Source: [Erwinia] mediterraneensis
GTDB lineage: Bacteria; Pseudomonadota; Gammaproteobacteria; Enterobacterales; Enterobacteriaceae
Assembly: GCF_900604315.1 (NCBI RefSeq)
Contig: NZ_LR026978.1
Span: 3,052,325 to 3,116,324, forward strand
DNA: 64,000 nucleotides
Direction of reading: 5' to 3'
Part shown: positions 20,692 through 30,351 of the stretch, piece by piece
How positions within the stretch are numbered: the stretch's first letter is position 1
Layout: the number at the start of each line of letters is the position of its first letter
The notes under the pieces: generated by a model
Told to the model about the DNA's origin: nothing
The model's input: only the letters and a program-made list of their open reading frames with translations
The model's database searches: none
Program-made: the position numbers and the translations under genes

Positions 20692-20720
20692 TCAGGCGGT
20701 CGCTCGACCGCCTGAGTTTT
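20692..20720 (+). terminator. Terminator between acpP and fabF
   Basis: A perfect 10-bp stem TCAGGCGGTC / GACCGCCTGA with loop GCTC is followed by GTTTT. The short T-tract suggests partial termination, which would lower fabF relative to acpP. Confidence 0.75.
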
Positions 20721-20767
20721 AAGTCCGTCCCACAGAGATCTTTTTTCCCCGTCCCCGGAGGACGAAC

Positions 20768-22009
20768 GTGTCTAAGCGTCGAGTAGTTGTGACCGGTCTT
20801 GGCATGTTGTCTCCTGTCGGCAATACCGTAGAGTCTACCTGGCGTGCTCTTCTTGCCGGTCAGAGCGGCATCAACCTGATCGACCATTTTGATACTAGTG
20901 CCTACGCAACACGTTTTGCTGGCTTAGTAAATAATTTTAATTGTGATGATTTCATCTCGCGCAAAGATCAGCGCAAGATGGATGAGTTCATCCAATATGG
21001 CGTTGTCGCGGGTATCCAGGCGATGCAGGATTCCGGCCTGATTGTGACCGATGAAAATGCGAGTCGCATCGGTGCGGCCATTGGTTCAGGCATTGGCGGG
21101 CTCGGTTTGATTGAAGAAAACCACGCCGCGCTGGTGAAAGGCGGACCGCGTAAAATCAGTCCGTTCTTTGTTCCTTCCACTATCGTCAATATGGTGGCTG
21201 GGCACCTGACCATCATGTTTGGTCTGAAGGGCCCGAGCATCTCCATTGCAACCGCCTGTACTTCTGGCGTGCATAATATTGGTCATGCGGCGCGTATCAT
21301 TGCTTACAATGATGCTGACGTCATGCTGGCCGGTGGCGCGGAAAAAGCCAGTACGCCGCTGGGCGTGGGCGGATTTGGCGCGGCGCGTGCGCTTTCTACC
21401 CGCAACGATAATCCTCAGGCGGCGAGCCGTCCCTGGGATAAAGATCGTGACGGCTTCGTGCTGGGCGATGGTGCCGGTATTCTCGTGCTGGAAGAGTATG
21501 AGCATGCGAAAAAACGTGGCGCGAAAATCTATGCGGAAGTGGTTGGCTTTGGTATGAGCAGCGATGCGTACCATATGACCTCGCCGCCGGAAGATGGCGC
21601 CGGGGCTGCGCTGGCAATGACCAACGCGCTGCGCGATGCGCAGCTGTCGCCTGAACAGATTGGTTACGTGAATGCTCATGGCACCTCTACCCCTGCCGGC
21701 GATAAAGCCGAAGCGCAGGCGGTAAAATCGGTGTTTGGCGCTTCAGCGGCAAATGTGATGGTCAGCTCAACCAAATCCATGACCGGTCACCTGCTGGGTG
21801 CGGCTGGAGCGGTTGAAGCGATTTTCTCGATTCTGGCGCTGCGCGATCAGGCGGTTCCGCCAACCATCAACCTCGACAACCCGGATGAAGGCTGCGATTT
21901 AGACTTCGTTCCGCATACAGCACGTCAGGTTAGCGGTCTGGAGTACAGCCTGTGTAACTCCTTCGGCTTCGGTGGCACCAACGGTTCACTGATCTTCCGT
22001 AAGGTTTAA
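20768..22009 (+). CDS. fabF: 3-oxoacyl-ACP synthase II FabF
   Basis: Elongating beta-ketoacyl-ACP synthase, important for cis-vaccenate formation at low temperature. The product has 413 residues from a GTG start preceded by GGAGGAC. The catalytic Cys is in [13 protein letters not shown] (about 164). The two His are in [11 protein letters not shown] and [14 protein letters not shown]. The C-terminal [14 protein letters not shown] is conserved. It is followed by a clear terminator. Confidence 0.97.
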   Translation: MSKRRVVVTGLGMLSPVGNTVESTWRALLAGQSGINLIDHFDTSAYATRFAGLVNNFNCDDFISRKDQRKMDEFIQYGVVAGIQAMQDSGLIVTDENASRIGAAIGSGIGGLGLIEENHAALVKGGPRKISPFFVPSTIVNMVAGHLTIMFGLKGPSISIATACTSGVHNIGHAARIIAYNDADVMLAGGAEKASTPLGVGGFGAARALSTRNDNPQAASRPWDKDRDGFVLGDGAGILVLEEYEHAKKRGAKIYAEVVGFGMSSDAYHMTSPPEDGAGAALAMTNALRDAQLSPEQIGYVNAHGTSTPAGDKAEAQAVKSVFGASAANVMVSSTKSMTGHLLGAAGAVEAIFSILALRDQAVPPTINLDNPDEGCDLDFVPHTARQVSGLEYSLCNSFGFGGTNGSLIFRKV

Positions 22010-22028
22010 TCCCTTTCTGCTCTCTCTG

Positions 22029-22052
22029 AGGCCCGCATTGCGGGCCTTTTTT
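22029..22052 (+). terminator. Rho-independent terminator after fabF
   Basis: An 8-bp stem AGGCCCGC / GCGGGCCT with loop ATT is followed by a T-run, 20 bp after the fabF stop. Confidence 0.9.
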
Positions 22053-22116
22053 AATTCTGCTAATTGTCAGCTGTAGAAATCGGTAAGCTTAACGCTCAGA
22101 TCAGTGAGATCGCGAC

Positions 22117-22929
22117 ATGATATGGATTAACGGACATGAAGAACATCGCCTTTCCGCCCGCGATCGCGCGGTACAGTTCGGCGACGGCTGTTTTACCACC
22201 AGCGCGGTTAAAAATGGACAAATCTTTCACCTCGGCGCGCATCTGCAGCGTCTGCAGGAAGGGTGTCAGCGCCTGCTAATCGGTCAGGTTGACTGGCTGC
22301 AGCTCGAGCACGAGATGCGTCAGCTGGCGCAACAGCAGCAGGAAGCGGTACTGAAAGTGATAATCAGCCGTGGCGAAGGCGGACGTGGTTACAGCAGCGC
22401 CGGATGCGGCGAGGCGACGCGCATCCTGTCTCTGCTGCCTTACCCGCAACATTACCGTACGCAACGCAGCACCGGTGTCTACCTGACGCTCAGCCCGATC
22501 AGACTGGGGCGCAACCCGCTGCTGGCCGGGATTAAACACCTTAACCGGCTGGAGCAGGTGCTGATTCGGGCACATCTCGACCAGAGCGACGCCGATGAGG
22601 CGCTGGTGCTTGACACCGAGGGCAGGGTGGTGGAATGCTGTGCGGCCAATTTATTCTGGCGCAAAGGCGAACAGATTTTTACCCCGAATCTGGATGAGGC
22701 GGGGGTAGCAGGTACGATGCGGCGTTATCTGCTGGATGAGATGGCAAGCGCTGATCACGCCTGCCAGGTGGTGAGCGCCGGAATAGAAGCGGTTCTGGAG
22801 GCGGATGAAGTGGTAATATGTAATGCGCTGATGCCGGTTTTACCGGTCAGGCAGCTTGATCATGTCACTTATCGTGCCCGTATGCTGTTCGACCTGCTTT
22901 ACGCCAGCTGTGAAAAAATGGAAGCATGA
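22117..22929 (+). CDS. pabC: Aminodeoxychorismate lyase PabC
   Basis: PLP enzyme that releases pyruvate from 4-amino-4-deoxychorismate to form p-aminobenzoate for folate. The product has 270 residues. [20 protein letters not shown] is the fold-type IV start. The PLP lysine is in [11 protein letters not shown] near residue 140, and [14 protein letters not shown] is the cofactor phosphate-binding part. Its stop overlaps the mltG start (ATGA), which implies translational coupling. Confidence 0.94.
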   Translation: MIWINGHEEHRLSARDRAVQFGDGCFTTSAVKNGQIFHLGAHLQRLQEGCQRLLIGQVDWLQLEHEMRQLAQQQQEAVLKVIISRGEGGRGYSSAGCGEATRILSLLPYPQHYRTQRSTGVYLTLSPIRLGRNPLLAGIKHLNRLEQVLIRAHLDQSDADEALVLDTEGRVVECCAANLFWRKGEQIFTPNLDEAGVAGTMRRYLLDEMASADHACQVVSAGIEAVLEADEVVICNALMPVLPVRQLDHVTYRARMLFDLLYASCEKMEA

Positions 22930-23948
22930 TGACCCGAACAACGAAAGTTATCGTCGCCGCTATGGCGATCGTAACACTGGCTCTCCTGTTTTGTGGATGG
23001 CAAATCAAACGCTTTGCCGCCACGCCGCTGACGCTGCAACAGGAAAAAATCTACACGCTCCCTGCCGGGACAGGCCGCGTGGCGCTGGAAGCGCAACTGG
23101 TCAGTCAGCATATTATTCCGCAAAGCATCTGGTTTAGCAGCCTGTTAAAGCTGGAGCCTGAACTGGCGCGCTTTAAAGCCGGGACTTATCGCCTGGAAGC
23201 GAGCATGACCGTACGCGAGCTGCTGCAGCTGCTCGCCAGCGGTAAAGAAGCGCAGTTCCCTCTGCGCTTCATTGAAGGTTCTCGCCTGCAGGAGTGGCTG
23301 AGTCAGTTGCGCGCTGCGCCTTATATCCATCATACGCTGCCGGAAGATAACGCTGACGCGGTCGCTGCGGCGTTGAAGCTGGACAGGGCGCGCCTCGAAG
23401 GCTGGTTCTATCCCGATACCTACCTCTATACCGCTAATACCAGCGATGTGGCGATCTTAAAGCGCGCTCATGAACGGATGGAAAAAGCGATCCGCGAGGT
23501 ATGGCAAAATAAACAGGCCGATCTGCCCTACCGCAATGAAAACGATCTGGTTACCATGGCGTCGATTATTGAAAAAGAGACCGGCGTCAGCGAGGAGCGC
23601 AGTAAAGTGGCCTCGGTGTTTATTAACCGGTTGCGTATCGGGATGCGTCTGCAGACCGATCCCACCGTGATTTACGGTCTGGGCGAGGCGTGGAACGGCA
23701 CGCTGACGCGCAAAGATCTGGATACGCCGACCCCTTACAACACCTATACCATTAATGGTCTGCCGCCGGGCCCTATCGCGATGCCGGGCAAAGCCTCGCT
23801 GGAAGCGGCGGCCCATCCGGTGAAAAGCAACTATCTCTATTTTGTGGCGGATGGTAAGGGTGGCCACACCTTTACTACCAATCTCGCCAGTCACAACCGT
23901 GCCGTGCAGGCCTGGCGGCTGGCGATGAAGGAAAAGAATGAAAAGTAA
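22926..23948 (+). CDS. mltG: Endolytic peptidoglycan transglycosylase MltG
   Basis: Inner-membrane lytic transglycosylase (YceG family) thought to terminate nascent glycan strands. The product has 340 residues. One N-terminal membrane segment (about residues 7-25, [18 protein letters not shown]) is followed by a LysM-like region. The catalytic glutamate is in [20 protein letters not shown] near residue 218, with the PTVIYGLG and [16 protein letters not shown] motifs after it. The second ATG at 22929 is an alternative start. It overlaps pabC by 4 bp and tmk by 11 bp. Confidence 0.95.
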   Translation: MMTRTTKVIVAAMAIVTLALLFCGWQIKRFAATPLTLQQEKIYTLPAGTGRVALEAQLVSQHIIPQSIWFSSLLKLEPELARFKAGTYRLEASMTVRELLQLLASGKEAQFPLRFIEGSRLQEWLSQLRAAPYIHHTLPEDNADAVAAALKLDRARLEGWFYPDTYLYTANTSDVAILKRAHERMEKAIREVWQNKQADLPYRNENDLVTMASIIEKETGVSEERSKVASVFINRLRIGMRLQTDPTVIYGLGEAWNGTLTRKDLDTPTPYNTYTINGLPPGPIAMPGKASLEAAAHPVKSNYLYFVADGKGGHTFTTNLASHNRAVQAWRLAMKEKNEK

Positions 23949-24570
23949 GTTCATTGTGATTGAGGGCCTGGAGGGTGCAGGTAAAACAACCGCGCGTGAT
24001 GCGCTGGTTGAGGTGCTGCAGGCGCAGGGCATTACCGATCTGGTGTTTACCCGGGAGCCGGGCGGCACGCCGCTGGCGGAGCAGCTGCGGGTGCTGGTCA
24101 AACAGGGAGTAGAGGGCGAGCAGGTGACCGCGAAAGCGGAGCTGCTGATGCTGTATGCCGCACGCGTCCAGCTGGTGGATACCATTATCAAACCAGCTCT
24201 GGCGCGTGGGGCCTGGGTGATAGGCGATCGTCACGATCTCTCTTCCCAGGCCTATCAGGGCGGTGGGCGTGGGCTGGATATCCGGCTGATGCAGACGCTG
24301 CGCGATGCGGTGTTAGGCGATTTTCGCCCTGATCTTACCCTTTACCTCGACGTAACGCCGGAGATCGGCCTGCAACGTGCGCGCGCGCGCGGCGCACTGG
24401 ATCGGATTGAGCAGGAGTCGCTGCGCTTTTTTGAGCGCACGCGTGAACGATATCTGAGCCTGGCGGCAGCCGATCCGACCATCCGGACACTGGATGCCAC
24501 ACAGTCGCTGGAAGAAGTGACAGCGTCACTTAAATGGACTCTGACGGCGTGGCTGGCGGAACAGGCGTGA
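23938..24570 (+). CDS. tmk: Thymidylate kinase
   Basis: Phosphorylates dTMP to dTDP for DNA synthesis. The product has 210 residues. The P-loop is [10 protein letters not shown] (residues 9-18), the substrate-binding motif is [15 protein letters not shown], and [19 protein letters not shown] holds the DR motif. The arginine-rich lid ([13 protein letters not shown]) is that of the E. coli type enzyme. The stop overlaps the holB start by one base. Confidence 0.96.
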   Translation: MKSKFIVIEGLEGAGKTTARDALVEVLQAQGITDLVFTREPGGTPLAEQLRVLVKQGVEGEQVTAKAELLMLYAARVQLVDTIIKPALARGAWVIGDRHDLSSQAYQGGGRGLDIRLMQTLRDAVLGDFRPDLTLYLDVTPEIGLQRARARGALDRIEQESLRFFERTRERYLSLAAADPTIRTLDATQSLEEVTASLKWTLTAWLAEQA

Positions 24571-25559
24571 TGAACTGGTATCCCTGGCTGAATCAGCCTT
24601 ACCGGCACATTATTGCGCAGCATCAGGAGAACCGCGCCCATCACGCTTTACTGATCCAGGCGATGGCGGGCATGGGAGATGACGCGCTGGTCTGGGGCAT
24701 CAGCCGCTGGCTGATGTGTCAGCAGCCGGACGGACTGAAAAGTTGCGGCCACTGTCATGGCTGTCAGCTGATGCAGGCCCATACTCATCCGGACTGGTAT
24801 CGCCTCGAGGCGGAAAAGGGTAAAAGCACGCTGGGAATTGACGCTGTACGTCAGGTAAGCGAAAAGCTCTGGCATTTTGCTCAGCAGGGCGGCGCCAAAG
24901 TGGTCTGGCTGCCGGATGCGTCGCAGTTGAGTGAAGCTGCGGCCAACGCGCTGCTGAAAACGCTGGAAGAGCCGCCAGCCAACAGCTGGTTCTTTCTCTC
25001 CAGCCGTGAGCCGTCCCGCCTGCTGGCGACGTTGCGCAGCCGTTGTATGGCGCTCCATCTCTCCCCGCCAGAGGAAAATCAGAGTCTGCAATGGCTGGCG
25101 AAGCAGACTCCCGCCGGCGAGGCAACGCGGCTGACGGCGCTGCGCCTGGCTGGCGGCGCGCCCGGCGCGGCGCTGACGTTGCTGGAAAACCGCACCTGGC
25201 AGGCGCGGGAAACGCTCTGTACGGCGCTCCCCACGGCATTGCAGCAGGATATTTTGCAGCTGTTGCCGGTACTGAACAGTGATGACGCCCCGGCACGTAT
25301 CAGCTGGTTACTGACGCTGCTGGTGGATGCCATGAAGGCTCAGCAGGGCGCAAGCCAGTGGCTGATAAATTGCGACCGTCCCGATCTGGTTCAGCTGCTG
25401 GCGCAACACCTGTCCGTCAGTGCACTGAACGCAAGTGCGCAGCGCTGGATGCAGTGCCGTGAGCATCTGCTGCAGGTGTCCGCGGTAAACCGGGAATTAC
25501 TGATAACCGATCAGCTGTTGGCCTGGGAACAACTCATGAAGCCCGCCATGACAGGTTAA
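24570..25559 (+). CDS. holB: DNA polymerase III delta prime subunit HolB
   Basis: Clamp-loader subunit that helps open and load the beta sliding clamp. The ATG at 24570, which reuses the last base of the tmk stop, gives 329 residues (E. coli 334). [14 protein letters not shown] is the typical start. The zinc module is in [12 protein letters not shown] near residues 61-72. The SRC-type motif occurs in TLRSRCMAL, and [18 protein letters not shown] is conserved. As in E. coli delta prime no functional P-loop is seen. Confidence 0.95.
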   Translation: MNWYPWLNQPYRHIIAQHQENRAHHALLIQAMAGMGDDALVWGISRWLMCQQPDGLKSCGHCHGCQLMQAHTHPDWYRLEAEKGKSTLGIDAVRQVSEKLWHFAQQGGAKVVWLPDASQLSEAAANALLKTLEEPPANSWFFLSSREPSRLLATLRSRCMALHLSPPEENQSLQWLAKQTPAGEATRLTALRLAGGAPGAALTLLENRTWQARETLCTALPTALQQDILQLLPVLNSDDAPARISWLLTLLVDAMKAQQGASQWLINCDRPDLVQLLAQHLSVSALNASAQRWMQCREHLLQVSAVNRELLITDQLLAWEQLMKPAMTG

Positions 25560-25576
25560 CGCAGGAGAAAAGAAGT

Positions 25577-26368
25577 ATGTTTATTGTGGATTCCCATTGC
25601 CATCTTGATGGCCTGGATTATGAAAAAAATCACCGCGACCTGGATGATGTGATTACGAAAGCCGCCGCGCGTGATGTGAAATTTATGCTGGCCATCGCCA
25701 CCACGCTGCCGGGCTTTCATACCCTGAAAGCGCTGGTAGGCGATCGTTCTAATATCGCGCTCTCCTGCGGCGTGCATCCACTGAACCAGGAGACGCCCTA
25801 TGATGTAGAAGAGTTTCGTCGTCTGGCCGCGGATGAGCGGGTGGTGGCGTTGGGTGAAACCGGCCTCGATTATTATTATCAGCAGGAAACCAAAGCGCAG
25901 CAGCAGGCGTCTTTTCGCGAACATATTCGTACCGGGCGCGCGCTGAACAAACCGATCATCGTGCACACACGCGATGCCCGCGAAGATACGCTGGCGATTT
26001 TGCGTGAAGAGCAGGCTGACATCTGTGGCGGCGTACTGCATTGCTTTACCGAAGACCGTGAAACGGCAGCCAGCCTGCTGGACATGGGGTTCTATATCTC
26101 TTTTTCCGGTATCGTCACCTTCCGCAACGCAGAAGCGCTGCGCGAGGCGGCGCGTTATGTGCCGCTGGATCGCATCCTGGTGGAAACGGATTCGCCTTAT
26201 CTGGCTCCGGTTCCTTATCGTGGCAAAGAGAACCAGCCCGCCTATACCCGCGATGTGGCTGAGTATATGGCCGTCCTGAAAGGGGTCGATATTGAAACCC
26301 TGGCCGCGACCACTACCCGGAACTTCTCGCGTCTGTTTCAGATTCCGCTTTCCCGCCTCGGAGCCTGA
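25577..26368 (+). CDS. ycfH: TatD-family metal-dependent hydrolase YcfH
   Basis: Member of the TatD deoxyribonuclease-like family of amidohydrolase-fold enzymes; the exact substrate of YcfH is not settled. The product has 263 residues. Metal ligands are visible as [10 protein letters not shown] (about residues 5-14), [11 protein letters not shown] (about 92), HTRDA (about 128), HCFTED (about 153) and ETDSPYLAP (about 202). A GGAG site precedes the ATG. It ends the tmk-holB cluster. The full-length opposite-strand frame is a shadow. Confidence 0.93.
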   Translation: MFIVDSHCHLDGLDYEKNHRDLDDVITKAAARDVKFMLAIATTLPGFHTLKALVGDRSNIALSCGVHPLNQETPYDVEEFRRLAADERVVALGETGLDYYYQQETKAQQQASFREHIRTGRALNKPIIVHTRDAREDTLAILREEQADICGGVLHCFTEDRETAASLLDMGFYISFSGIVTFRNAEALREAARYVPLDRILVETDSPYLAPVPYRGKENQPAYTRDVAEYMAVLKGVDIETLAATTTRNFSRLFQIPLSRLGA

Positions 26369-26405
26369 ACACACAATTTATTTTACTGACCATAATTAAT
26401 CACTG

Positions 26406-26448
26406 AAAGTCCGCCTGCTGTGCCTGTTGCCCGGTCCTGGCGGGCTTT
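26406..26448 (+). terminator. Weak terminator-like hairpin after ycfH
   Basis: AAAGTCCGCC (26406-26415) can pair with GGCGGGCTTT (26439-26448) across a 23-base loop, with one G-T pair. The T-tail is short. It is a possible transcript end for the cluster before ptsG. Confidence 0.4.
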
Positions 26449-26513
26449 GCGGCCGCGCGACGCCAGCCTGCAGCGCAGAAATTACGCATTGCAGGCATCT
26501 TTGTGCAGGGAAA

Positions 26514-26529
26514 CGTGATAACCGTCAAA
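26514..26529 (+). promoter_or_regulatory. CRP site upstream of ptsG
   Basis: CGTGA-TAACCG-TCAAA matches 8 of the 10 conserved positions of TGTGA-N6-TCACA and resembles the known E. coli ptsG CRP site. It lies 130 bp before the start codon. Confidence 0.7.
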
Positions 26530-26542
26530 GTAAGTCAGCGCT

Positions 26543-26571
26543 ATTTATTTTACCCTTCGTAATAAATCAAA
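26543..26571 (+). promoter_or_regulatory. Mlc operator upstream of ptsG
   Basis: The interrupted palindrome ATTTATTTTAC - CCTTC - GTAATAAAT is very close to the Mlc (DgsA) operator known at ptsG in E. coli. Mlc represses ptsG until unphosphorylated EIICB-Glc sequesters it at the membrane. Together with the CRP site it suggests the usual glucose-dependent control. Confidence 0.75.
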
Positions 26572-26658
26572 AGGCAGCCCAATGCCAGGTCGGTAAAGGT
26601 CCTCTCCCTTTATCAAGCGCGTTACGCGCAATGTCAGTCTATTCAGGAGCTTCACGCT

Positions 26659-28092
26659 ATGTTTAAGAACGCTTTTGCGAACCTGCAGAAGGTCGGAAAA
26701 TCGCTTATGTTGCCGGTATCGGTTCTGCCGATTGCCGGCATTTTATTAGGGGTAGGTTCAGCAAACTTCAGCTGGTTGCCTGCCGTCGTCTCACACGTCA
26801 TGGCCGAAGCGGGCGGCTCTGTTTTCGCCAATATGCCGCTGATTTTTGCTATTGGTGTAGCGCTCGGCTTTACCAATAACGATGGCGTGTCCGCGCTGGC
26901 GGCTGTAGTGGCTTATGGCATCATGGTGAAAACCCTGGCGGTAGTGGCGCCTCTGGTACTTCAGCTGCCTGCTGCCGAGATCGAGGCAAAGCACCTTGCT
27001 GACACCGGGGTGCTGGGGGGCATTATTGCCGGTGCCATCGCCGCTTATATGTTTAACCGCTTCTATCGCATTAAGCTGCCGGAATACCTCGGCTTCTTTG
27101 CCGGTAAGCGCTTTGTACCCATTATCTCCGGTCTGACCGCCATTATTTTCGGCGTGCTGCTCGCCTTTATCTGGCCGCCGGTCGGCACGGCTATCCAGCG
27201 CTTCTCCCTGTGGGCTGCCTATCAGAACCCGGTTGTCGCCTTTGGTATCTATGGCGTAGTAGAACGTGCGCTGGTGCCCTTTGGTCTGCATCATATCTGG
27301 AACGTGCCTTTCCAGATGCAGATTGGTGAATTTACCAACGCTGCCGGTCAGGTCTTCCATGGCGATATTCCGCGCTACATGGCGGGCGACCCGACTGCAG
27401 GCAAACTCTCTGGCGGCTTCCTGTTCAAAATGTATGGTTTGCCAGCAGCTGCAATCGCTATCTGGCACTCAGCGAAACCGGAAAACCGGGCGAAAGTGGG
27501 CGGTATTATGATCTCCGCGGCGCTGACCTCGTTCCTGACCGGTATTACCGAGCCGATTGAATTCTCCTTTATGTTCGTCGCGCCGGTGCTGTACGTGATC
27601 CATGCCATTCTGGCGGGTCTGGCGTTCCCGATCTGTATCCTGCTGGGCATGCGTGATGGCACCAGCTTCTCGCACGGTCTGATCGACTTTATCGTACTGA
27701 GCGGTAACAGCAGTAAAATCTGGCTGTTCCCGATTGTCGGTATTATCTATGGTCTGATTTATTACACCGTTTTCCGTGTGCTGATTGCCAAACTGAATCT
27801 GAAAACGCCGGGCCGTGAAGATGCCGCGATTGAACAGAGCACAGCCAGCGGTAGCGAAATGGCTGGCAAACTGGTGACCGCCTTTGGTGGCAAAGAGAAC
27901 ATCACCAATCTGGATGCCTGCATCACCCGTCTGCGCGTCAGCGTGGCGGATGTTGGCAAAGTGAATCAGGGTGAGTTGAAAAATCTCGGCGCCCGTGGCG
28001 TGGTGGTTGCTGGCTCCGGCGTTCAGGCGATTTTCGGCACCAGGTCCGATAACCTGAAAACGGAAATGGATGACTATATCCGCAGCATGTAA
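26659..28092 (+). CDS. ptsG: PTS glucose-specific EIICB component PtsG
   Basis: Inner-membrane glucose permease that imports and phosphorylates glucose using phosphate from EIIA-Glc. The product has 477 residues, the E. coli length. The EIIC domain (about 1-385) contains many hydrophobic segments and the [18 protein letters not shown] substrate motif. The EIIB domain has the phosphorylated cysteine in [13 protein letters not shown] near residue 421. CRP and Mlc sites lie upstream. The leader with AGGAGC before the start corresponds to where the small RNA SgrS pairs in E. coli; conservation here is not tested. An insertion sequence disrupts its terminator. Confidence 0.97.
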   Translation: MFKNAFANLQKVGKSLMLPVSVLPIAGILLGVGSANFSWLPAVVSHVMAEAGGSVFANMPLIFAIGVALGFTNNDGVSALAAVVAYGIMVKTLAVVAPLVLQLPAAEIEAKHLADTGVLGGIIAGAIAAYMFNRFYRIKLPEYLGFFAGKRFVPIISGLTAIIFGVLLAFIWPPVGTAIQRFSLWAAYQNPVVAFGIYGVVERALVPFGLHHIWNVPFQMQIGEFTNAAGQVFHGDIPRYMAGDPTAGKLSGGFLFKMYGLPAAAIAIWHSAKPENRAKVGGIMISAALTSFLTGITEPIEFSFMFVAPVLYVIHAILAGLAFPICILLGMRDGTSFSHGLIDFIVLSGNSSKIWLFPIVGIIYGLIYYTVFRVLIAKLNLKTPGREDAAIEQSTASGSEMAGKLVTAFGGKENITNLDACITRLRVSVADVGKVNQGELKNLGARGVVVAGSGVQAIFGTRSDNLKTEMDDYIRSM

Positions 28093-28116
28093 GCATGGCT
28101 TACTACGCAAAAAAGC

Positions 28117-28126
28117 CCCGTCAGGG
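28117..28126. repeat. Left target-site duplication of the IS
   Basis: CCCGTCAGGG is repeated exactly at 29408-29417. Removing the element and one copy restores a perfect terminator (AAAAAAGCCCC-GTCA-GGGGCTTTTTT) just after ptsG, which proves the insertion point. Confidence 0.93.
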
Positions 28127-29407
28127 CTGAGGGATCCCCAGAAACATTATCAGTACACCATGATGATGTTTCTGTAGGCTCTGGCCATATCGGCATACAC
28201 CCTGTCGGGGTTCATTCCCGACAGGAGCTCCGGCGACTGCCGGATGACATTTTCACTCAATGTCAGATACGACAGCACCCTGCGTGATTTCTCACTGTTC
28301 GCCTGGAACCATCGATTTATTCCCTTACTTTCAAGGTAATATCCCGTCAGCCACAGGATGATGCTGTAGAGAGCTGCAACCAGGCAAAGCACGGATATTC
28401 CTTTTTCTCCCCGGCTTTTACTTGCCCGCAGTCCCAACCCATAGCGCTCGCTTTTTTCATCCCTGAAGTTCTGTTCTATCTGCATACGGCGACTATAAAG
28501 TTTAACTGTCTCGCGTGGCTTATATTCCATCAGGCTGGTAAAAAGCAGCCACGGTTCACGCGCGTTTTTACGGTACATCCTGTCTGTTTTGGGGTAATGC
28601 TGGCTGCTTTTCCTGCCCGTCGCCCGCTTATGCACGGTGTAGAAATGTCCCGGACAGTCACGACTGGCGTTACGTGCCAGACGCCCGAATCCCGGGTAGC
28701 GTGCCGTTGTTGATGACACAATATCCCGCGCCATCTGCCACTCTTCATCCCCGATGACCTGAAAATAGAGGCTGCCCCTGACTCGTCCGACAAAATCCCA
28801 GCCCAGAGAGCGGATGTGGTGAAACCAGCTGCTGCGAAAGCCTGCATCGGTCACAATAATGACCTGCTTATCTTTGCCGATGGCGACAGCCATCTGATCG
28901 AGAAAGGCATTTTGTACGGCAGAGTTGTTCTGGTAGCGGGAGGAAATGACTTTACTCATCAGAGGGATAGCTCTGCCATCACACAATAAGCTTGCCCGCA
29001 AAACACTGAGCTCTGATGAAGGATAACCACTCCAGTCCACAGCAATGACACAAACTGAAAGGCTGTGTGTGAGGCGGGATACAAGCTGCTGGTAGACACA
29101 GGGAATATCACTGAACATCAGGTCGCTGTTGAGGTGCCGGTCAACACGCTTAATCTTGTGCTTAACACGTGCGGGGCCTGGCAGATATCTGCCGATGCTG
29201 GTAAGAGAAAGCGAAGCACCACGCGTCAGAGCCACGGTCATATCAAGCAGAGCGTTTTTACGGTACTGATGAATGGAGTTCAGGGACTGGCTAAAAAATT
29301 TATGGCAAACTTGTGAAACAGGCATAGAGGTGTGACCTTACTTTTTGGTGGAACACTAAGTAGATCATAACCTTCTATGCCTGTCTTTATTTATGGGGAA
29401 CCCTCAG
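28127..29407 (-). mobile_element. IS4-family insertion sequence, IS10 group, 1281 bp
   Basis: The element is bounded by inverted repeats: CTGAGGGATCCCCAGAAA on the left and CTGAGGGTTCCCCATAAA on the right, 16 of 18 identical, closely resembling IS10 ends. It is flanked by a 10-bp duplication and encodes one intact transposase. GATC Dam sites occur in the left end (28133-28136) and near the transposase promoter at the right end (about 29353-29356), as in Dam-controlled IS10. It is complete and probably recent. The name within IS4 is unknown. Confidence 0.93.
28150..29325 (-). CDS. IS4-family (IS10-like) DDE transposase
   Basis: Cut-and-paste transposase of 391 residues, full length for the group. 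The DDE residues are visible as the first Asp in CVIAVDWSGYPSSE (near 97), the second in VIIVTDAGFRSSWFH (near 160) and the Glu in YSRRMQIEQNFRDEKSERYG (near 290), the last being the IS4 YREK-type signature. The first conserved part resembles IS10 (RGASLSLTSIGRYLPGPARV). Transcription runs opposite to ptsG, and the ribosome site is weak, as is common in IS elements. The gene ends 23 bp inside the left terminus. Confidence 0.94.
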   Translation of the reverse strand: MPVSQVCHKFFSQSLNSIHQYRKNALLDMTVALTRGASLSLTSIGRYLPGPARVKHKIKRVDRHLNSDLMFSDIPCVYQQLVSRLTHSLSVCVIAVDWSGYPSSELSVLRASLLCDGRAIPLMSKVISSRYQNNSAVQNAFLDQMAVAIGKDKQVIIVTDAGFRSSWFHHIRSLGWDFVGRVRGSLYFQVIGDEEWQMARDIVSSTTARYPGFGRLARNASRDCPGHFYTVHKRATGRKSSQHYPKTDRMYRKNAREPWLLFTSLMEYKPRETVKLYSRRMQIEQNFRDEKSERYGLGLRASKSRGEKGISVLCLVAALYSIILWLTGYYLESKGINRWFQANSEKSRRVLSYLTLSENVIRQSPELLSGMNPDRVYADMARAYRNIIMVY

Positions 29408-29426
29408 CCCGTCAGGGGCTTTTTTT
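29406..29426 (+). terminator. Rebuilt terminator at the right IS junction
   Basis: The last two bases of the element (AG) join the duplicated CCCGTCAGGGG to form the stem AGCCC / GGGCT followed by seven Ts. This is a shortened version of the original ptsG terminator and can still end plus-strand transcripts leaving the element. Confidence 0.7.
29408..29417. repeat. Right target-site duplication of the IS
   Basis: Exact copy of the 10 bp at 28117-28126. Confidence 0.93.
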
Positions 29427-29600
29427 ATACGCTGGCGCGGGGAAAATCCGTTCCGCTGTTGTGTGTAACGGCACGCTTCCGGGTCAGCAAAGCGCTGCAA
29501 AGGCAGCCAGTTGAGAAAAGAAATAGGGTCCGGAGGTTGAAAGAAAACAATTTTCTCCCTCATACTCCCTTACTGACATCCAGGCTCAAGGAATTGCATC

Positions 29601-29951
29601 ATGGCTGAAGAAACCATTTTCAGTAAAATCATTCGTCGCGAAATTTCCGCCGACGTGGTTTATCAGGACGAACTGGTCACCGCTTTTCGTGACATCTCGC
29701 CTAAAGCACCGACTCATATTCTTATTATCCCGAATGTGCTGATCCCGACCTGTAATGACGTGCGTGAAGCGCATGAGCATGCGCTCGGGCGTATGTTTAC
29801 GGTCGCCGCGAAAATTGCGCGTCAGGAAGGTATTGCCGAGGATGGGTACCGCCTGATTATGAACTGCAACCGACATGGCGGGCAGGAGGTTTATCATATT
29901 CATATGCATCTGGTAGGTGGACGCCCGCTCGGGCCGATGCTTTCCCACTGA
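29601..29951 (+). CDS. hinT: Purine nucleoside phosphoramidase HinT
   Basis: HIT-family hydrolase acting on adenosine 5'-phosphoramidates. The product has 116 residues (E. coli 119). [20 protein letters not shown] is the typical start. The histidine triad is in [19 protein letters not shown] (about residues 94-112). An AAGGA ribosome site precedes the ATG. It begins the hinT-ycfL-lpoB-thiK-nagZ group. In E. coli fhuE lies between ptsG and this gene; here that place holds only the IS and 183 bp. Confidence 0.95.
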   Translation: MAEETIFSKIIRREISADVVYQDELVTAFRDISPKAPTHILIIPNVLIPTCNDVREAHEHALGRMFTVAAKIARQEGIAEDGYRLIMNCNRHGGQEVYHIHMHLVGGRPLGPMLSH

Positions 29952-29972
29952 TGGCCTTCATGGAAACTTGCT

Positions 29973-30341
29973 ATGCGCTTATGGCTGATTAGCCTGTCAC
30001 TGCTGCTGAGTCTGAGCGCCTGCAGTAGTAAAAAACCGATGATTAACACCTCCCAGTCGCTGGTGATGGACTCATCGGTGCTGTCTGCCGGGATCTTAAC
30101 CAGCGAGCCGACGCTGACGGAACGTGATGGTCAGCAGCGCGCTGGCAGCGTGCTTTATAACCAGCGCGAAACGCCGGTTACCGTGCACTATCGTTTTTAC
30201 TGGTATGACGATAAAGGCCTGGAAATCGAGCCGCAGGAGCCACCTCAGCAGTTTACCGTGCCCGGTTACGGCAGCGCCGAAGTGGTCTCCCAGACGGGAA
30301 ATCTGACGGCCAGCAAGGTACGTCTCTATCTCTATCTCTGA
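29973..30341 (+). CDS. ycfL: Lipoprotein YcfL (DUF1425)
   Basis: Small predicted lipoprotein of unknown function, 122 residues. The signal peptide LWLISLSLLLSLSACSS places the lipid cysteine near residue 17. The mature domain (TERDGQQRAGSVLYNQRETP, then VHYRFYWYDDKGLE) fits the YcfL fold, which resembles LpoB neighbours in the locus. It lies 21 bp after hinT and 10 bp before lpoB, so it is probably co-transcribed with the penicillin-binding protein activator. Confidence 0.88.
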   Translation: MRLWLISLSLLLSLSACSSKKPMINTSQSLVMDSSVLSAGILTSEPTLTERDGQQRAGSVLYNQRETPVTVHYRFYWYDDKGLEIEPQEPPQQFTVPGYGSAEVVSQTGNLTASKVRLYLYL

Positions 30342-30351
30342 GGACGATTAC

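Noticed and set aside
25556-26374. 272-codon minus-strand frame covering all of ycfH
   Set aside because: It is an antisense shadow of a conserved TatD-family gene; the product has no recognisable domain and no ribosome site.
26427-26666. 79-codon plus-strand frame in the ptsG upstream region
   Set aside because: It spans the CRP and Mlc sites and ends inside ptsG; no ribosome site or homology recognised.
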